Part shown: in pieces, positions 46,040-56,986 of the stretch
How the letters are laid out: every line of letters begins with the position of its first letter
Position numbering within the stretch: the first letter of the stretch is position 1
Source of the DNA: Cytospora piceicola
Taxonomy: Eukaryota; Ascomycota; Sordariomycetes; Diaporthales; Cytosporaceae
Direction: 5' to 3'
Assembly (NCBI GenBank): GCA_023375675.1
Contig: JALQBC010000024.1
Span: 434,001 to 498,000, forward strand
Length of the DNA stretch: 64,000 nt
Notes under the pieces: generated by a model
Database searches by the model: none
Told to the model about the DNA's origin: nothing
What the model saw: only the letters and a program-made list of their open reading frames with translations
Position numbers and translations under genes: made by a program

Positions 46040-47683
46040 CTACTTGGTGTGGATGAGGCCACCCTCAGCACGCTTCTGCAGACCGTACTTCTTGAGGCGG
46101 ATGGAGGTGATGCCAATGAATCCAGTGGTGTCCTCAGGGCTGAAGTTGTCGAGGGTGTCCATGGACGCCTCCTCGGCATCGTACAGCTTCTCAGTCTCGG
46201 AGAAACGGCCAAGCACATAGGGGTTGCCCTTGTACAGTCGGAGGCGGACGAGACCGTTGACACGGTCCTGGGCAGCCACCAGGCAGGTGTCGAGCCACTC
46301 ACGCTCGGGCGAGAAGTACATGCCGTTGTAGAGAAGCTCGCTCCACTTTTGGGTGACGAAGGTGTCACGCAGGGAGCGCATCTGGCCGTCCATGACGAGA
46401 CCCTCGAGGTCCAGATGGGCCAGGCGAAGGATGGTCATGGCGGGTGAGTCGTAGCAGCCACGGGACTTCAGGCCGATGAAGCGGTTCTCGACAATGTCGA
46501 TACGGCCAATACCGTGGAGCTTGCCGAGGGCGTTGAGCTTGGTGAAAAGCTCAACACTCTCCGTGTAGGTCTTGCCGTCGGCCAGAGTCTCCAGCTTGAC
46601 GGGGAGACCCTTCTCGAAGGTGATGTTGATGTCCTCGGGCTTGTTGGGAGCAGTCTCGGGGTCATCAGTCATGGTCCACATGTCAGTGGGGGGTGTCTGG
46701 TCAGGGTCCTCGAGCATGCCGGCCTCATAGCTGCAGTGAGCCAGGTTGGCGTCCATGGAGTATGGCTTGGCCTTGGTGCTTGTGACGGGAATGCCCTGCT
46801 GAGCGGCGAAGTCGAGCAGGTCGTTACGGCCAGCGAAACGCTTGAAGAAGGCAGGATCACGCCATGGTGCAATGACCTATATTGTTCATCGTTAGCCATC
46901 ATACCTGACGACAAGTTTTCGATTTGTTATTGCCATACCTTGATGTCAGGGTTGATGGTGTAGAAGGCAAGCTCGAAGCGAACCTGGTCGTTGCCCTTGC
47001 CGGTGCAACCGTGAGAGACGAAGTCGCAGCCCTCCTGTTCAGCAGCTATTGAATTGGTCAATTGGATGGCCGAAGGAAGTGGTATCAGCCAGAGAGTCCA
47101 TACCTCGCATTTGAGCGCGAGCAATGACGGGGCGAGCCAGGGAAGTACCCAGGAGGTATCGCTGCTCGTAAATGGCGTTGCACTGAACAGCGCGGTAGCA
47201 CAGCTCCTCAACGAACTCCTTGCGGAGATCCTCGATGATCCTGCGGTCAATATCAGTGTCTGAGCCTGACGGTGGTTGGGACGTAAGGGGTTTTGTGAGG
47301 TCGACTCATAAGACACATCATAAGACGCTGTCTAGAAGAGCTTGGAGCACGTAACCACCCCCCCCCCTTCTACGCCCAAGAGCTTAGCAGCACTCACATC
47401 TTGGTGGCACCAATCTTCACGGCCTTCTCACGAACAGCATCCCAGTCCTCCTCCTGACCGACGTCGGCCAAGAAGCAGATGACCTCATATCCCTGCTCCA
47501 GGAGCCATCCGAGGACTGAGCCATACGGTCAGCTTCATCGTTGCATATAAGGCAGATTGACTAAACACTCACTGGTGCTGGTATCAAGACCACCTATGAA
47601 ATCAATGTTTAGCTTCGTACTATGTCATCCCTTGAGCAATGGAACTCACCAGAGTACGCCAAGCACACCTTTCCCTTAGACAT
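46040..47683 (-). CDS. arg1: Argininosuccinate synthase
   Basis: Six exons (47683-47650, 47593-47573, 47515-47398, 47240-47104, 47045-46939, 46876-46040) give 417 residues, the normal length. The enzyme joins citrulline and aspartate with ATP in the arginine pathway in the cytosol. The ATP-binding P-loop-like SGGLDTS is built across exons 1 and 2. Later landmarks are [13 protein letters not shown], the IAPWRDPAF segment and SRGCYDSPA. Exon 2 is only 21 bases. Three copies of the core TGACTC lie upstream (47918 on the plus strand, 48027 and 48131 on the minus strand). They may be sites for the amino-acid control factor CPC1/Gcn4, although none has the full seven-base palindrome. The gene diverges from the SUZ-domain gene. 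Confidence 0.97.
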
Positions 47684-48365
47684 CTTGAATTCTGCTGATA
47701 TTACCGGACTGCCAAACGGTCAATTGATATTCTCAGTCATGAGTAACTCCAACCACGAGAGGTCGAGGGTCCAAGGAGATAAAGTCTGCACGTGTGCAGG
47801 GCGTCCTTGGGTCTCAGCTTGAATTATGGGTTTCACTTACATATAAACTCAGACAGGAGGATGGAATTGGCACAAAAAGAAGACTGACCGGAAATTGTAG
47901 GAAGGAAGAATGTTTGGTGACTCCAACAACACACGACTTGGGGATACCTTAGAATTTCCCGGGCGAGATCGGTGCCGTCAGCGGGTTATAATTGAATTGC
48001 ATAAAAAGTTTGGAGGGGCAGCATTAGAGTCACCGATAACGTACCCTAGAGCTGCGATAAGCCCCACGAGTATGTACCTACACACTACCCTAGGTACCTA
48101 GGTAGGTAACCCTTACCCCTGTCGCGGGGAGAGTCAGCTCATATGGTCTGTGCTCCTTGACGGGATGGAACTCTGACGACCTTTTGAACTCCCAAGCTTG
48201 GTTCTTGGGAGGAATTAGCATTAGCACCAGTCTTACGAGTCTGCATTCATCATTCATGAAACGACAACTATCTTATACGAGGCCGATTACTTAGCAATGA
48301 GCTATATCCAATAATAGTCTCTGACCTTTCAACACATCTTTTGTCTGACAAAAAGCACCGAGAAA
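47684..48365. promoter_or_regulatory. Divergent promoter region of arg1 and the SUZ-domain gene
   Basis: The 682-base gap separates two start codons that point away from each other. It carries the TGACTC cores noted for arg1 and one TACCTAGGTA palindrome at 48095-48104 within a run of TAGG/CCTA repeats. Confidence 0.5.
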
Positions 48366-49261
48366 ATGGCAAACAAGTATGTGCCCGACGCATGGGAGGA
48401 CGACTGGGAGGCACAAGCCGACAAGACTCTCCAGGAAGAGGACATACCCGCTCCACAAGTAGCCACCAAGACCAGGGCAGAGCGCCTGGCTGAGCACCGT
48501 GAGCTCAACCGCCAGATATGGGAGGCAGCGTAAGCTCAGCACACATTTTGTTCTTGGGACGTCAGTCGGCGCAAGTACGGGTATGGACTAACCCCAAAAC
48601 CAGTGAAACACCCTCAGAAATGTTCCACGTAGCGGCCACAAGCAACGTGCCCCTCGCCCAGGGCTTCAAGCCAAAGATGAAGCTTCTAAGCCGGAAGCCA
48701 CCACCAAAAACAGTCAAAACGAAGGATCCCGTTACGGGATTGGAGAGACTGACCATCCAGGACGACGGCGACGACGATGACGAGGAGAAGCCGCCACCGC
48801 CCACACAAGAAGAGATCAGGGAGCGCCAACAGCGCGAGCTGGAGGAGAAGCAGCGCAAGTATGAGGAGGCCCGCGCCAAGATCTTCGGGGAGTCCGCGTC
48901 TGGACTATCCTCAGGGGCTTCCACCCCTGGGGCCACAACCCCTCCGGCAGAAGGTAGCCGAGGGGGTTATCGCGGTCGCGGCCGTGGGCGGGGTGGTAGG
49001 GGAGGCCGTGGCGGTCAGCGGAGCAATGAGAACTATAACAGGAGTGAGAGCCAGGATCGAAGGCCTGGGAACGGCGGCAGCCCATATCGAGAGTTGTTCG
49101 ACCCCGATGCCGCATCGAAGCCTGGGTCTCGTCCTCAGCGTGGGGGCGGTACTTCATCTCCTCCACGAGGCCCAGAGCAGGCTATTCGCAACCCCAGAGG
49201 ACCGGACAACAGCGGGAGAGGAGGTTTTGGATTTGCCAAACGTGGCGCGGGGGAAGGTTGA
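48366..49261 (+). CDS. SUZ-domain RNA-binding protein
   Basis: Exons 48366-48529 and 48604-49261 give 273 residues. The N-terminus is acidic and Trp-containing (YVPDAWEDDWEAQ). A SUZ domain follows, ending in the charged helix EKQRKYEEARAKIFGE. Then come an RGG-rich stretch (GYRGRGRGRGGRGGRGG) and a C-terminal SUZ-C motif (NPRGPDNSGRGGFGF). Such proteins bind RNA and ribonucleoprotein particles, and RGG tracts are usual arginine methylation targets. The exon 1 to 2 join gives WEAAETPSEMF. The gene converges on NAR1 with only 31 bases between stop codons, so their 3' UTRs must overlap. Confidence 0.85.
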
Positions 49262-49292
49262 ATTTTGATCCAGATTCTATGCTGAATATGAA

Positions 49293-51062
49293 CTACCAGC
49301 CACCACCAATCTTTCCGGCCAGCTGGACGACATTTGCCTTGTCGGAACTATCTTTCCCGACATCGCTGATTACCTCACGGAAACTCGTGTACGCCAACCT
49401 CGTCAACTCTATGCCTGTTATATGCGACCAATGCGCCAGGGTATTCTGAATGTACGAAGGAGATAATCCGTCCACCAGATTCTCGGCGCCACCGGACTGT
49501 GATGAAGACATGCCGGCGTCCTCAGTCTCCGAGTCAGACGCGGAGAAATACGCCTCATCAACCTGCGCCAGCCACTGCTTCTGCTCCTCAGGACCGGGGT
49601 TGGCGTTCCATCCATTACGCTCCACGACGACGGGGTCTGACACCTTGATTTGGCCGCCTCCGTTGGTGCAGCCGCCGGGACAGGCCATCACTTCGATGTA
49701 ACCATAGTCAAGACTCTTGGCCTGCGCCGTGGGCCGCCTTGCGGACCCGAAAGGTTTGCCGCCAGGCATCCTTGAAGCCTTGACTGGCTTCAGCTTCCGA
49801 ACGATATTCTGGATATTTCGAAACCCATAATACTTCGCCGCCTTGAAGACTGGCTCGCCCGAGGCGGACATGATATTATATTCGACCACGTCCACGTTCC
49901 TTCCCCTCGCAACGACGATTTGTGAGCCCGGATTTCTGGATTGAACATCCTGTAGGATGAAATGGAGGTTTCCGCCGGAAGTACCCGCAGCCGGTGTTTG
50001 TGGCTTCCCTCCGCGTTGTTGAGGGAAGAGGAACTTTTGAAGTTGTGTGTCGGGGAAAGGGGTGCTTGGTTGTGATAGAGGCGTCTTGGATAGACCCAAT
50101 AAGTCAATTCCCCTTGATTCTGTGAGCATGAGTATCTCTTTGCTTGTGATAACACAATCGACATCCCGCACGCCTCGGCCGGGGTTCCCGTCGCCAGCCC
50201 ATACACTGTCTGTTAGTTCTTCTCGACTTGCTTCCAACTTCTTGTCCAGGCATGGCATCACCGCGAGATGCCATATGCGATCCGGACTTATACCCAGCTT
50301 CTTGCTTAATGTCGTTTTCAGGAGTGTGCCTATTAATGCCTGTGGCGACTTGACTCTTGACAAATGTGGTAGCACGTGGGGGTGTGTCTTCTCGGCGTAA
50401 CATATCCACCCAGGGCATGACGACGTAAGGACGGGTTTCGTAAGCGCTGCCTCACCGTCCCTGACCTCATCAGCACCGAGAACTAGGGTGGCCTCCCGGG
50501 CCGTGTTCGTATCAAACACCCAGGTGAACCCATTGTTGAACTTGCCGCCCGCCCTCAGCCCCTCCTCGCCCCTCAGCAGCCTCTCTATCACATGCCCGGC
50601 CTGCCTCTCCGTCGTGCCCTGCCCGTAAGCCGCGGCGAGGCTCGCACGCGTCTGCGGGGACACACTGGCGACGAACAGCTTCGCATCCGGGTTCTCCAGC
50701 CCCTCCACGCCGAACTGCCCGTCGCCGTGACTGGGCCCGCGCACACGTAGTGCTGGCGCAGAGTCGAGCAGGCTCAGGACTTCATTGTGGCTTTGTAGGC
50801 TGACGAGGACGGCCTCTGCGGAGGTCACGCAGCCGGAGCAGGCGAGGCAGTCTGTGAGGGAGATCTTTGACGGGCCGTCAGAGGTGGATGTGGAGCCGGA
50901 GGGTTGTTGTTGGCCGTCGAGAATGACTTCGTTTTCGAGGGAGGAGGGGTCGGCGTCTGAGGGTTGTGGGGGGGCGGTTGGGAGAGATTCGATAGGTTTG
51001 ATGCAGGCTACGGAGGGGGAGATGAAGTCGTTCAAGTCGTCGGCCGAGAGGATTGCAGACAT
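49293..51062 (-). CDS. NAR1: Cytosolic Fe-S cluster assembly factor NAR1
   Basis: A single exon encodes 589 residues from ATG 51062. Upstream in-frame codons are rejected because the family begins [20 protein letters not shown]. The protein resembles iron-only hydrogenases but works in the cytosolic iron-sulphur assembly (CIA) machinery, passing clusters to nuclear and cytosolic targets. The N-terminal cluster ligands are visible: one Cys in SVACIKP and three in CLACSGC. Those of the C-terminal cluster include CPGWICY, MPCLDKK and [11 protein letters not shown]. The length is typical of fungal members. It diverges from the small membrane protein gene at 51684. Confidence 0.95.
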   Translation of the reverse strand: MSAILSADDLNDFISPSVACIKPIESLPTAPPQPSDADPSSLENEVILDGQQQPSGSTSTSDGPSKISLTDCLACSGCVTSAEAVLVSLQSHNEVLSLLDSAPALRVRGPSHGDGQFGVEGLENPDAKLFVASVSPQTRASLAAAYGQGTTERQAGHVIERLLRGEEGLRAGGKFNNGFTWVFDTNTAREATLVLGADEVRDGEAALTKPVLTSSCPGWICYAEKTHPHVLPHLSRVKSPQALIGTLLKTTLSKKLGISPDRIWHLAVMPCLDKKLEASREELTDSVWAGDGNPGRGVRDVDCVITSKEILMLTESRGIDLLGLSKTPLSQPSTPFPDTQLQKFLFPQQRGGKPQTPAAGTSGGNLHFILQDVQSRNPGSQIVVARGRNVDVVEYNIMSASGEPVFKAAKYYGFRNIQNIVRKLKPVKASRMPGGKPFGSARRPTAQAKSLDYGYIEVMACPGGCTNGGGQIKVSDPVVVERNGWNANPGPEEQKQWLAQVDEAYFSASDSETEDAGMSSSQSGGAENLVDGLSPSYIQNTLAHWSHITGIELTRLAYTSFREVISDVGKDSSDKANVVQLAGKIGGGW

Positions 51063-51683
51063 GGTCGTGGATGGTAGTGGGGGTTTCGAGAGGATACCTA
51101 GGCAATGTCGAAGTGGCTGACCCAGGCGCGTGGCGATGAGGAGGTTGCGCGGTCGCAAAAAGACAGTTGCTTTATATCAAACCATGTAATGAGGGTGGTT
51201 GTACAGTTGAGTGGTCGAAGTCTCGACTATCAAGTCTGGCAGAGTTTTCTGGTTTGAAAAAAGAAAATACAATAGATTTCGAAGCCAGAAACTTTGTTCT
51301 AGAGCTAGAGATACTGTATATTTCATGGAGTTGAGTTGCCCGCCTGCTTGGAAATGCGAAATTCCTACAGGCCCAAAACACGATGCGAGATCGGATCGTG
51401 GCGGACCCTGAGGGGCAAAAAGACCCCTGCTCAGGAAAGGTGAAGAACACCCCTGGTCAGAGTCCTTGGCCAATCACACATCACACCTCCAACAGGGGTA
51501 CAATGACGTACGTACTATGGTACCGAGTATCCCAGGCACATCGTGAGCTCCGGGAGCCTTCAGCTTATGAATCCTGGAACGCCTCTACACTGATGAAAGC
51601 TCAGGAACCTTAGAGTATTTCTTTGTTCGTCAACAGACCCTAATTAATTATATCTTATTTCGTAAGAAGTCATCTAGCAAACA
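51063..51683. other. Divergent intergenic region
   Basis: Promoters of NAR1 and the small tetraspan gene. No other feature is seen. Confidence 0.5.
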
Positions 51684-52416
51684 ATGGATGTAAGTTCCTC
51701 TCCTTTCAAGGCTGTAGTACATAATCTTTGCAACTTGTAGTTACAAGACTGACACGCCCTCCTTGTATGTAGGCCTCTGCATACTACAGCTTCGCGACGC
51801 TGGCTTGGCTCTCGGCGCAGGCCGTACCTTTGATCGTCTGGCCCACCTTCATTGCATCTCTGCTAACCCCGGACTATCAATATGCCAACCGTGCGTAGAT
51901 GCTCTGTGTATCCCCTCCAGGTTGGAACTGTACGGTACATGATACTAATACCGAGTCAGTCGTTGAGCAATACTTCGCCCGATCCCTAGGCTTGTCACAG
52001 CTGACACTCGGCATGGTCGTCGTCTGTCTTTCTGGAGCTGTGCCACTGGCCTCAATCGCCGACGGTAAGTTCATAGCATACGCCCCAACCCGATACGGGA
52101 AAACACGTCCTGATATTCTTTCCCAGCTCCCGCGGGTGCTGTCTCCCCCTTTGCCGATGCTGTGATCCTCATCTCGTCCTGCTACCACTTCTCCACGGCC
52201 TTTTATAGCTACCACAGATATAACACCACCGGTACAGCAGGATATGTCTTCGGTGCCGTCGGTTCCGCGTTCCTGGCTGCCTTCGGTCTGTGGTGCCTCA
52301 TGTTTGGTTCAGGCGGGCATATCAGCAAGAGAACTGGGGCGGACAAGAGGACAAGCGGGTTTCCCTTTACGAACCATGAGGCGAGCAAAAGGAAGGGCAA
52401 GGGCAAGGAGTTGTAG
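51684..52416 (+). CDS. Small tetraspan membrane protein, function unknown
   Basis: Four exons (51684-51689, 51773-51890, 51960-52064, 52127-52416) give 172 residues. The first exon encodes only Met-Asp and is followed by GTAAGT. Four hydrophobic segments are visible: YYSFATLAWLSAQAVPLIVW, LSQLTLGMVVVCLSGAVPLA, a moderate one at AVILISSCYHFSTAFYSY, and GYVFGAVGSAFLAAFGLWCL. The C-terminus is basic (KRKGKGKEL). All introns have GT-AG ends and the second has an ACTAAT branch site. The clean join of three hydrophobic exons argues for a real conserved protein. I recognise no named family. A tetraspan protein of endoplasmic reticulum or plasma membrane is the most that can be said. Confidence 0.75.
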
Positions 52417-52883
52417 GGTACAGATAGAAGTGTGTGTATCGTGCATGAAGCCGAGAACAACAATATGACCGTTGACCTAGAGATCACCATCAATTCATAT
52501 TACAAAACCTCCGGTCCCTCTTCGCAACTAACACCGTATCCTACTCCTTGAACTCCGGTTCCTTTTACCAGCACGAACTTATTGTTCATCTTGCGTATGA
52601 CCATGTCCCAGAACGCCCAAGTTTCAATCAATGAGCCGTATTTTGACCCTCGCCTCTGAAACGCGCCTACGGTGCTCAATGCCAGCGCAAGCCCTGCAAG
52701 TAAGGCTTATGATATTGTAGCTTTCCGTTCCTGCACCAGATTCATCATAACCCTTCGGCACCTCCGCCTCCGTCGAGATTCATGAGAGGAGGGTAGGTGG
52801 CATACCGAGCATTCGAAGCAGCGCTGCTAGTGTTGGTGGCAGCATTTCCGTGACTGACCGCATTTCCAGATGAAGCCTGGTAT
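52417..52883. other. Convergent intergenic region
   Basis: 3' flanks of the tetraspan gene and the C2H2 gene; nothing else seen. Confidence 0.5.
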
Positions 52884-54071
52884 CTAATCCTCGATCCCGG
52901 GGGCTTCACTGGCATCCCCGTTCGCGGTAGCTGGCTCAGCGGGAGCCGACACGACCTCCGGAGCGCCTCCGTTGATGACCACATCGGTTGCACCCGTCAA
53001 AATAGCACGTCGTCGGTCGTGCCACCCCAGCTCACTCTTGATAGTTTGCTCCAAGAGGACCTCTTTCTCCAACCACGCCTTCTTTGCGATCTCCTCCCAT
53101 TGCTTGCACTCCTGCTTCAGAGTTTCGGAATCTTCTTGTGCCCACTGCAGCTGTTTCTTACAAACAACTGCCAGCTTTGGGAATGGCATCGCCAGCTCCC
53201 GCGGCGTGAAGCCGTCTTTCTCTGTCAGCTGGGTGTAGAGCCCCGCTGGGCTTTCATCTCCGCTGTTGCCATCATCTACGGCATCCTCCTGCCCCGCAGC
53301 ATGAGACTGTGGTGTCCGGAGAATGATCTTTAGCTTCGTAGACTTGCCAGCGGTGCCGCCGGATTGTAGACTTTTAGGCACCGGATCGGAAGGCCGGAGT
53401 GCTTCGGTTTCGTGAACGGTTCGCATATGCTTCGCAAGGGCGTCGGATCTCGTGAAACACTTGTCGCATTCTGTTTGAGCACGTCAGAAAGGGAGAACAG
53501 GGGACATCTCGAATGCGCTCTCATGGTGCGGGGGCTTACCTGGAAGATAGCAGAAGAAGGGCTTCTCACGCGTGTGGCTGCGCATATGCGCCTTAAGTGC
53601 ATAACCGCTGGCATGGTTAGCACCTTGCCGGTTGCAGCCAACCCATTGACATGTGTATTTCTTTTGTCGACCCTCAATATGCTCGTCGTGAATGTGTTTG
53701 ACCAGTCTGTCCATCGTGGCCAGGTCCCCAGCGTCGCAGTCCTCCCAAGCGCACACGGTCACTTGGGGCTGGTAATCCTCGTCCTCAAGCCGCGCGTTCG
53801 CCGGTGAGTTTGGAATGTCGCCAGACGAGTCAGAAGATATCGAGACATTGTCGAACTCAGGAACTTTAGTCTCTGATTCGGGCTCGGGCTCTGCATCTGG
53901 GACAATGGCTGAGGAAGTGGTAGAGCCACCGCCGAGCTTCACACGCTTTGCTGGACGTTCGATCTCGTCCATTGTAACATCGTGGGCTGGGTGCTCGTCA
54001 TCGTGTGTTGGGTGTTCGTACTCATCGCCCGCCTCCGAGGATGACATTGACGACAACGAGGAGTCGGACAT
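52884..54071 (-). CDS. C2H2 zinc-finger protein
   Basis: Exons 54071-53540 and 53470-52884 give 372 residues. An acidic, Ser-rich N-terminus (about 1-100) includes a basic patch, RPAKRVKLGG, that may be a nuclear signal. Three zinc fingers follow: CAWEDC with the HIHDEH pair, CQWVGC with HMRSH, and an ECDKC finger rebuilt across the intron with HMRTVH. The C-terminal third is a helical, probably coiled-coil region rich in Lys, Glu and Gln (LEKEVLLEQTIKSELGWHDR). The finger spacing, with long first-finger loops, resembles the Zap1/GLI-like group of fungal nuclear factors. DNA binding is likely and targets are unknown. The gene diverges from the RanGAP gene. Confidence 0.85.
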
Positions 54072-54733
54072 GGTGGCAGGATGGAAGGGTGCCGTAGAGA
54101 AAAAAGATGTTCGAATCGTAAGCCGTTTTGTTGTGTCAATCAGGAATAACGCCGCCGCAAACCAGGTGCTTATCTTCAATAGTCTCAGGTACAATGGTAT
54201 AGATGCGACAAAGAAGTTGGCTGAGCTTCACTGAAATGAGGGCACTTCCAGGGTTCCCTCTGAAGCTGAGTGTCTGGAATTCAGAGTAGCTCATAAGAGG
54301 TTGAAGGCTGAGGTGCTAGATGCGGCGCGACTTACACGGCTGAGCGTGTTGAATACGACGTTACTAAGAAGCCGTGTCGCCCAATTCCGCGGCCGGCAAC
54401 AGCTGTCAGGCCGGGGTGCGAAGTTGCGAGGGTGCCAAAGTGCCAGCCAGTCACGCTGAGGCCTGTCGGGCTAGCCCTGCAGACGGTCTCACAGCCCTGC
54501 GTCTCAGGGGCAACCCCTGAATTCCAGCGGGTTCGAATTGTTTATGCACTTGTACTAGTATTGCCCCTCAGCCCCCACCAAGACTTACTTGCACATGCCT
54601 TTTTCGAGCGAACTTTGTCTATGCCTAAACACTCATACCTAACTGCGACTCGTCATAGATCAAGACGCAAAACTCGCGATTTCTGTACACTAGAGCCATT
54701 TGGCATACAGTTCCTTTTCTTCTCTATACCAAC
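54072..54733. other. Divergent intergenic region
   Basis: Promoters of the C2H2 gene and the RanGAP gene. A 115-codon plus-strand frame (54432-54779) overlaps the RanGAP start in another frame and is rejected. Confidence 0.5.
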
Positions 54734-56087
54734 ATGGTCGATTCCAAGAAGGTCTTCTCCCTCGAGGGGAAGAGCCTGAAGCTGGACACAGCCGAGGACG
54801 TAGAGCCTCATATCAAGGAGCTCAGGAGCATGGACGATGTCGAGGAGGTCAGATTACTCGGAAACACTCTGGGCGTAGGCGCCTGCAAGCTTCTCGGAGA
54901 GGTCTTGGCTACGAAAACGTCCTTGCAAGTGAGTCTTTACCATATGGCGCATGCGAGCGCAAAGAGCCCACCACACTGACTGAATGACTGACTGACTGAC
55001 ATGAGCTTAGGTCGCGAACCTCGCCGACATCTTCACCGGCCGTCTCCTGAGCGAAATCCCCGATGCGATCTCCCACCTCTTGACCTCTATTCTCAACCTT
55101 CCCAACCTTCACACGATTAACCTGAACGACAACGCCTTCGGCCTGAACACGCAAGCGCCCCTCGTCGCTTTCCTTGCTGCCCACGTTCCCCTCCAGCATC
55201 TGTATCTCAACAACAACGGTCTGGGTCCCCATGCCGGAATCCTGGTCGCTGATGCGCTGAGCGAGCTCTACGCTAAGAAGCAGGCTGCGCGTAAGGAGGG
55301 CAAGACTGTGCCTGACCTGGAGACCGTGATCTGCGGGCGCAACCGTCTGGAGAATGGCAGCATGACGGCTTGGGCCAAGGCTTTCAGCCTGCACAACCAA
55401 ATCAAGGAGGTCAAGATGGTGCAGAACGGCATCCGACAGGAGGGTATCTCCCACCTATTGAGTGAGGGCCTAAGCCACGCCTCCGGTCTAGAGACCCTGG
55501 ATCTCCAGGACAATACGTTTACGCTGATGGGCGCAAAGGCTCTTGCGAAGGTTACGCCCACCTGGGTTGGCCTGAAGGAGCTTGGTGTTGGTGATTCACT
55601 TCTGGGCGCCAAGGGTGGTGTCTTGCTTGCTGAGGCTCTGGCCAAAGGCAAGAACAAGAACTTGGTGACGCTGCGTCTGCAATACAATGACATCACCGCG
55701 AAGGGCGCCCTAGGCTTTGCCAAGGCTGCAAAGGAGGGTCTGCCGGCGTTGAAGAAGATTGAGCTGAACGGCAACAAGCTAAACGAAGATGACGAGGGCA
55801 TTGTTCTCTTGCAGGAGCTTCTGGAAGAACGGAAGGAGGAATTTGGGGGAGACGTTGTGCTTGAGGACGAATGGGGCCTCGACAGTCTGAGTGACCTTGA
55901 GGGCGAAGACTCCGATGAAGAGGAGGAGGAGGACGACGACGATGATGATGACGAAGATGAAGAGCCCGAGGAGAGAGATGAGAAGCTTAACAAGGAAGCC
56001 GAGGAGGCACAGGAGGACCCCGTCATTCAGGCCAAGGATAAGGAGGTGGATGACCTCGCGAAGACGCTCGAGAAGACCATCATCTAG
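54734..56087 (+). CDS. RNA1: Ran GTPase-activating protein
   Basis: Exons 54734-54928 and 55011-56087 give 423 residues. The chain is a series of leucine-rich repeats (for example LHTINLNDNAFG, LQHLYLNNNGLG, LETLDLQDNTF, LVTLRLQYNDI and LKKIELNGNKL). It ends in a strongly acidic Asp/Glu tail, the hallmark of RanGAP/Rna1. CGRNRLENGSM matches the conserved region around the catalytic arginine loop. In fungi the protein stays in the cytosol and stimulates GTP hydrolysis by Ran, so it sets the direction of nuclear transport. The intron join gives TSLQVANLADIF. The intron contains a short ACTG repeat run (54975-55000). Confidence 0.96.
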
Positions 56088-56986
56088 AGCGATCTCGGTT
56101 TATACGACGTTCAACGGTTTCACGGAGCAGAAATGTCATGAGGTCAGGTTGGGGACGACTAGACGATACCCGAATATAACATAACCTCCCGGTTAAGCGA
56201 CGGTGCTTTCTCACTCAACTTTGCGCGATTCTTTTGACTTGCTGATAGATAGTCAGGGAAACAAATGTTTCAACCTTCATCTTTGAAGCCTCCATCAACT
56301 TGCTACACATGTCTTTGTTCGAATTCTTTTTGCTGATGTCTCACAGTCTACTCGCTTGTCAAGAACATCATGGGATTTTTGTGCAGATACCCCCACGGCT
56401 TTCCTTTTAAGGCATAAATCTACGTTACGGGATATCTCCTGTCGGATCTTGGCTTGGCGGGCAGTGTTTCTTGGCGTCAAGTTAAGCTTCAATCGCTCCG
56501 AGGCTGCAGTTGGTTGCCCTTTTACCTATAGAAGGCTGAACATTCCAGATGAACGGCTGGTATCAGGCCGTCGACTCTTGGCTCCTCCTCTAGCTGGCCT
56601 TCCAGTTTATATCCTCCGGTCAGTCACGTTTATCCCTTACGGAAATAAACGGTTTCTAAAGGGTCTCCGCGAGGCTAGGGGTCAACGGGTGTCTCACTTT
56701 GCCAACGTCTCAGCCACCCCTTGCCACGTGGGAGCGTACTGCCGTGGCATTCCCGGAACTTCTGGCGAGGCTGGCCGGCACTGCTCGCATTCCTCCGGTC
56801 GGCCAGCAGGAGGTTGAGGGGATTCAGGGCTGGGTGCTAAGGGAGCCCGAGATGGTATCTAGGGAAATCAAAGCCGAGTATGGAGGGGCTCAAGAGGTTA
56901 TTAAGGAGGGATCCTCGACGATAGAGCTGGCGGCATGATGCAGTCTATACGCAGGTTATCCCTTCTTCTCAAAGATCAGGTCCAGA
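56088..56986. other. Intergenic upstream of the chitinase, with a possible coding remnant
   Basis: Between about 56690 and 56938 a frame reads with protein-like composition (for example VAFPELLARLAGTARIPPV) and ends 48 bases before the chitinase ATG. No start, family or partner exon could be assigned. It may be a gene fragment, a pseudogene or chance. Confidence 0.3.
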
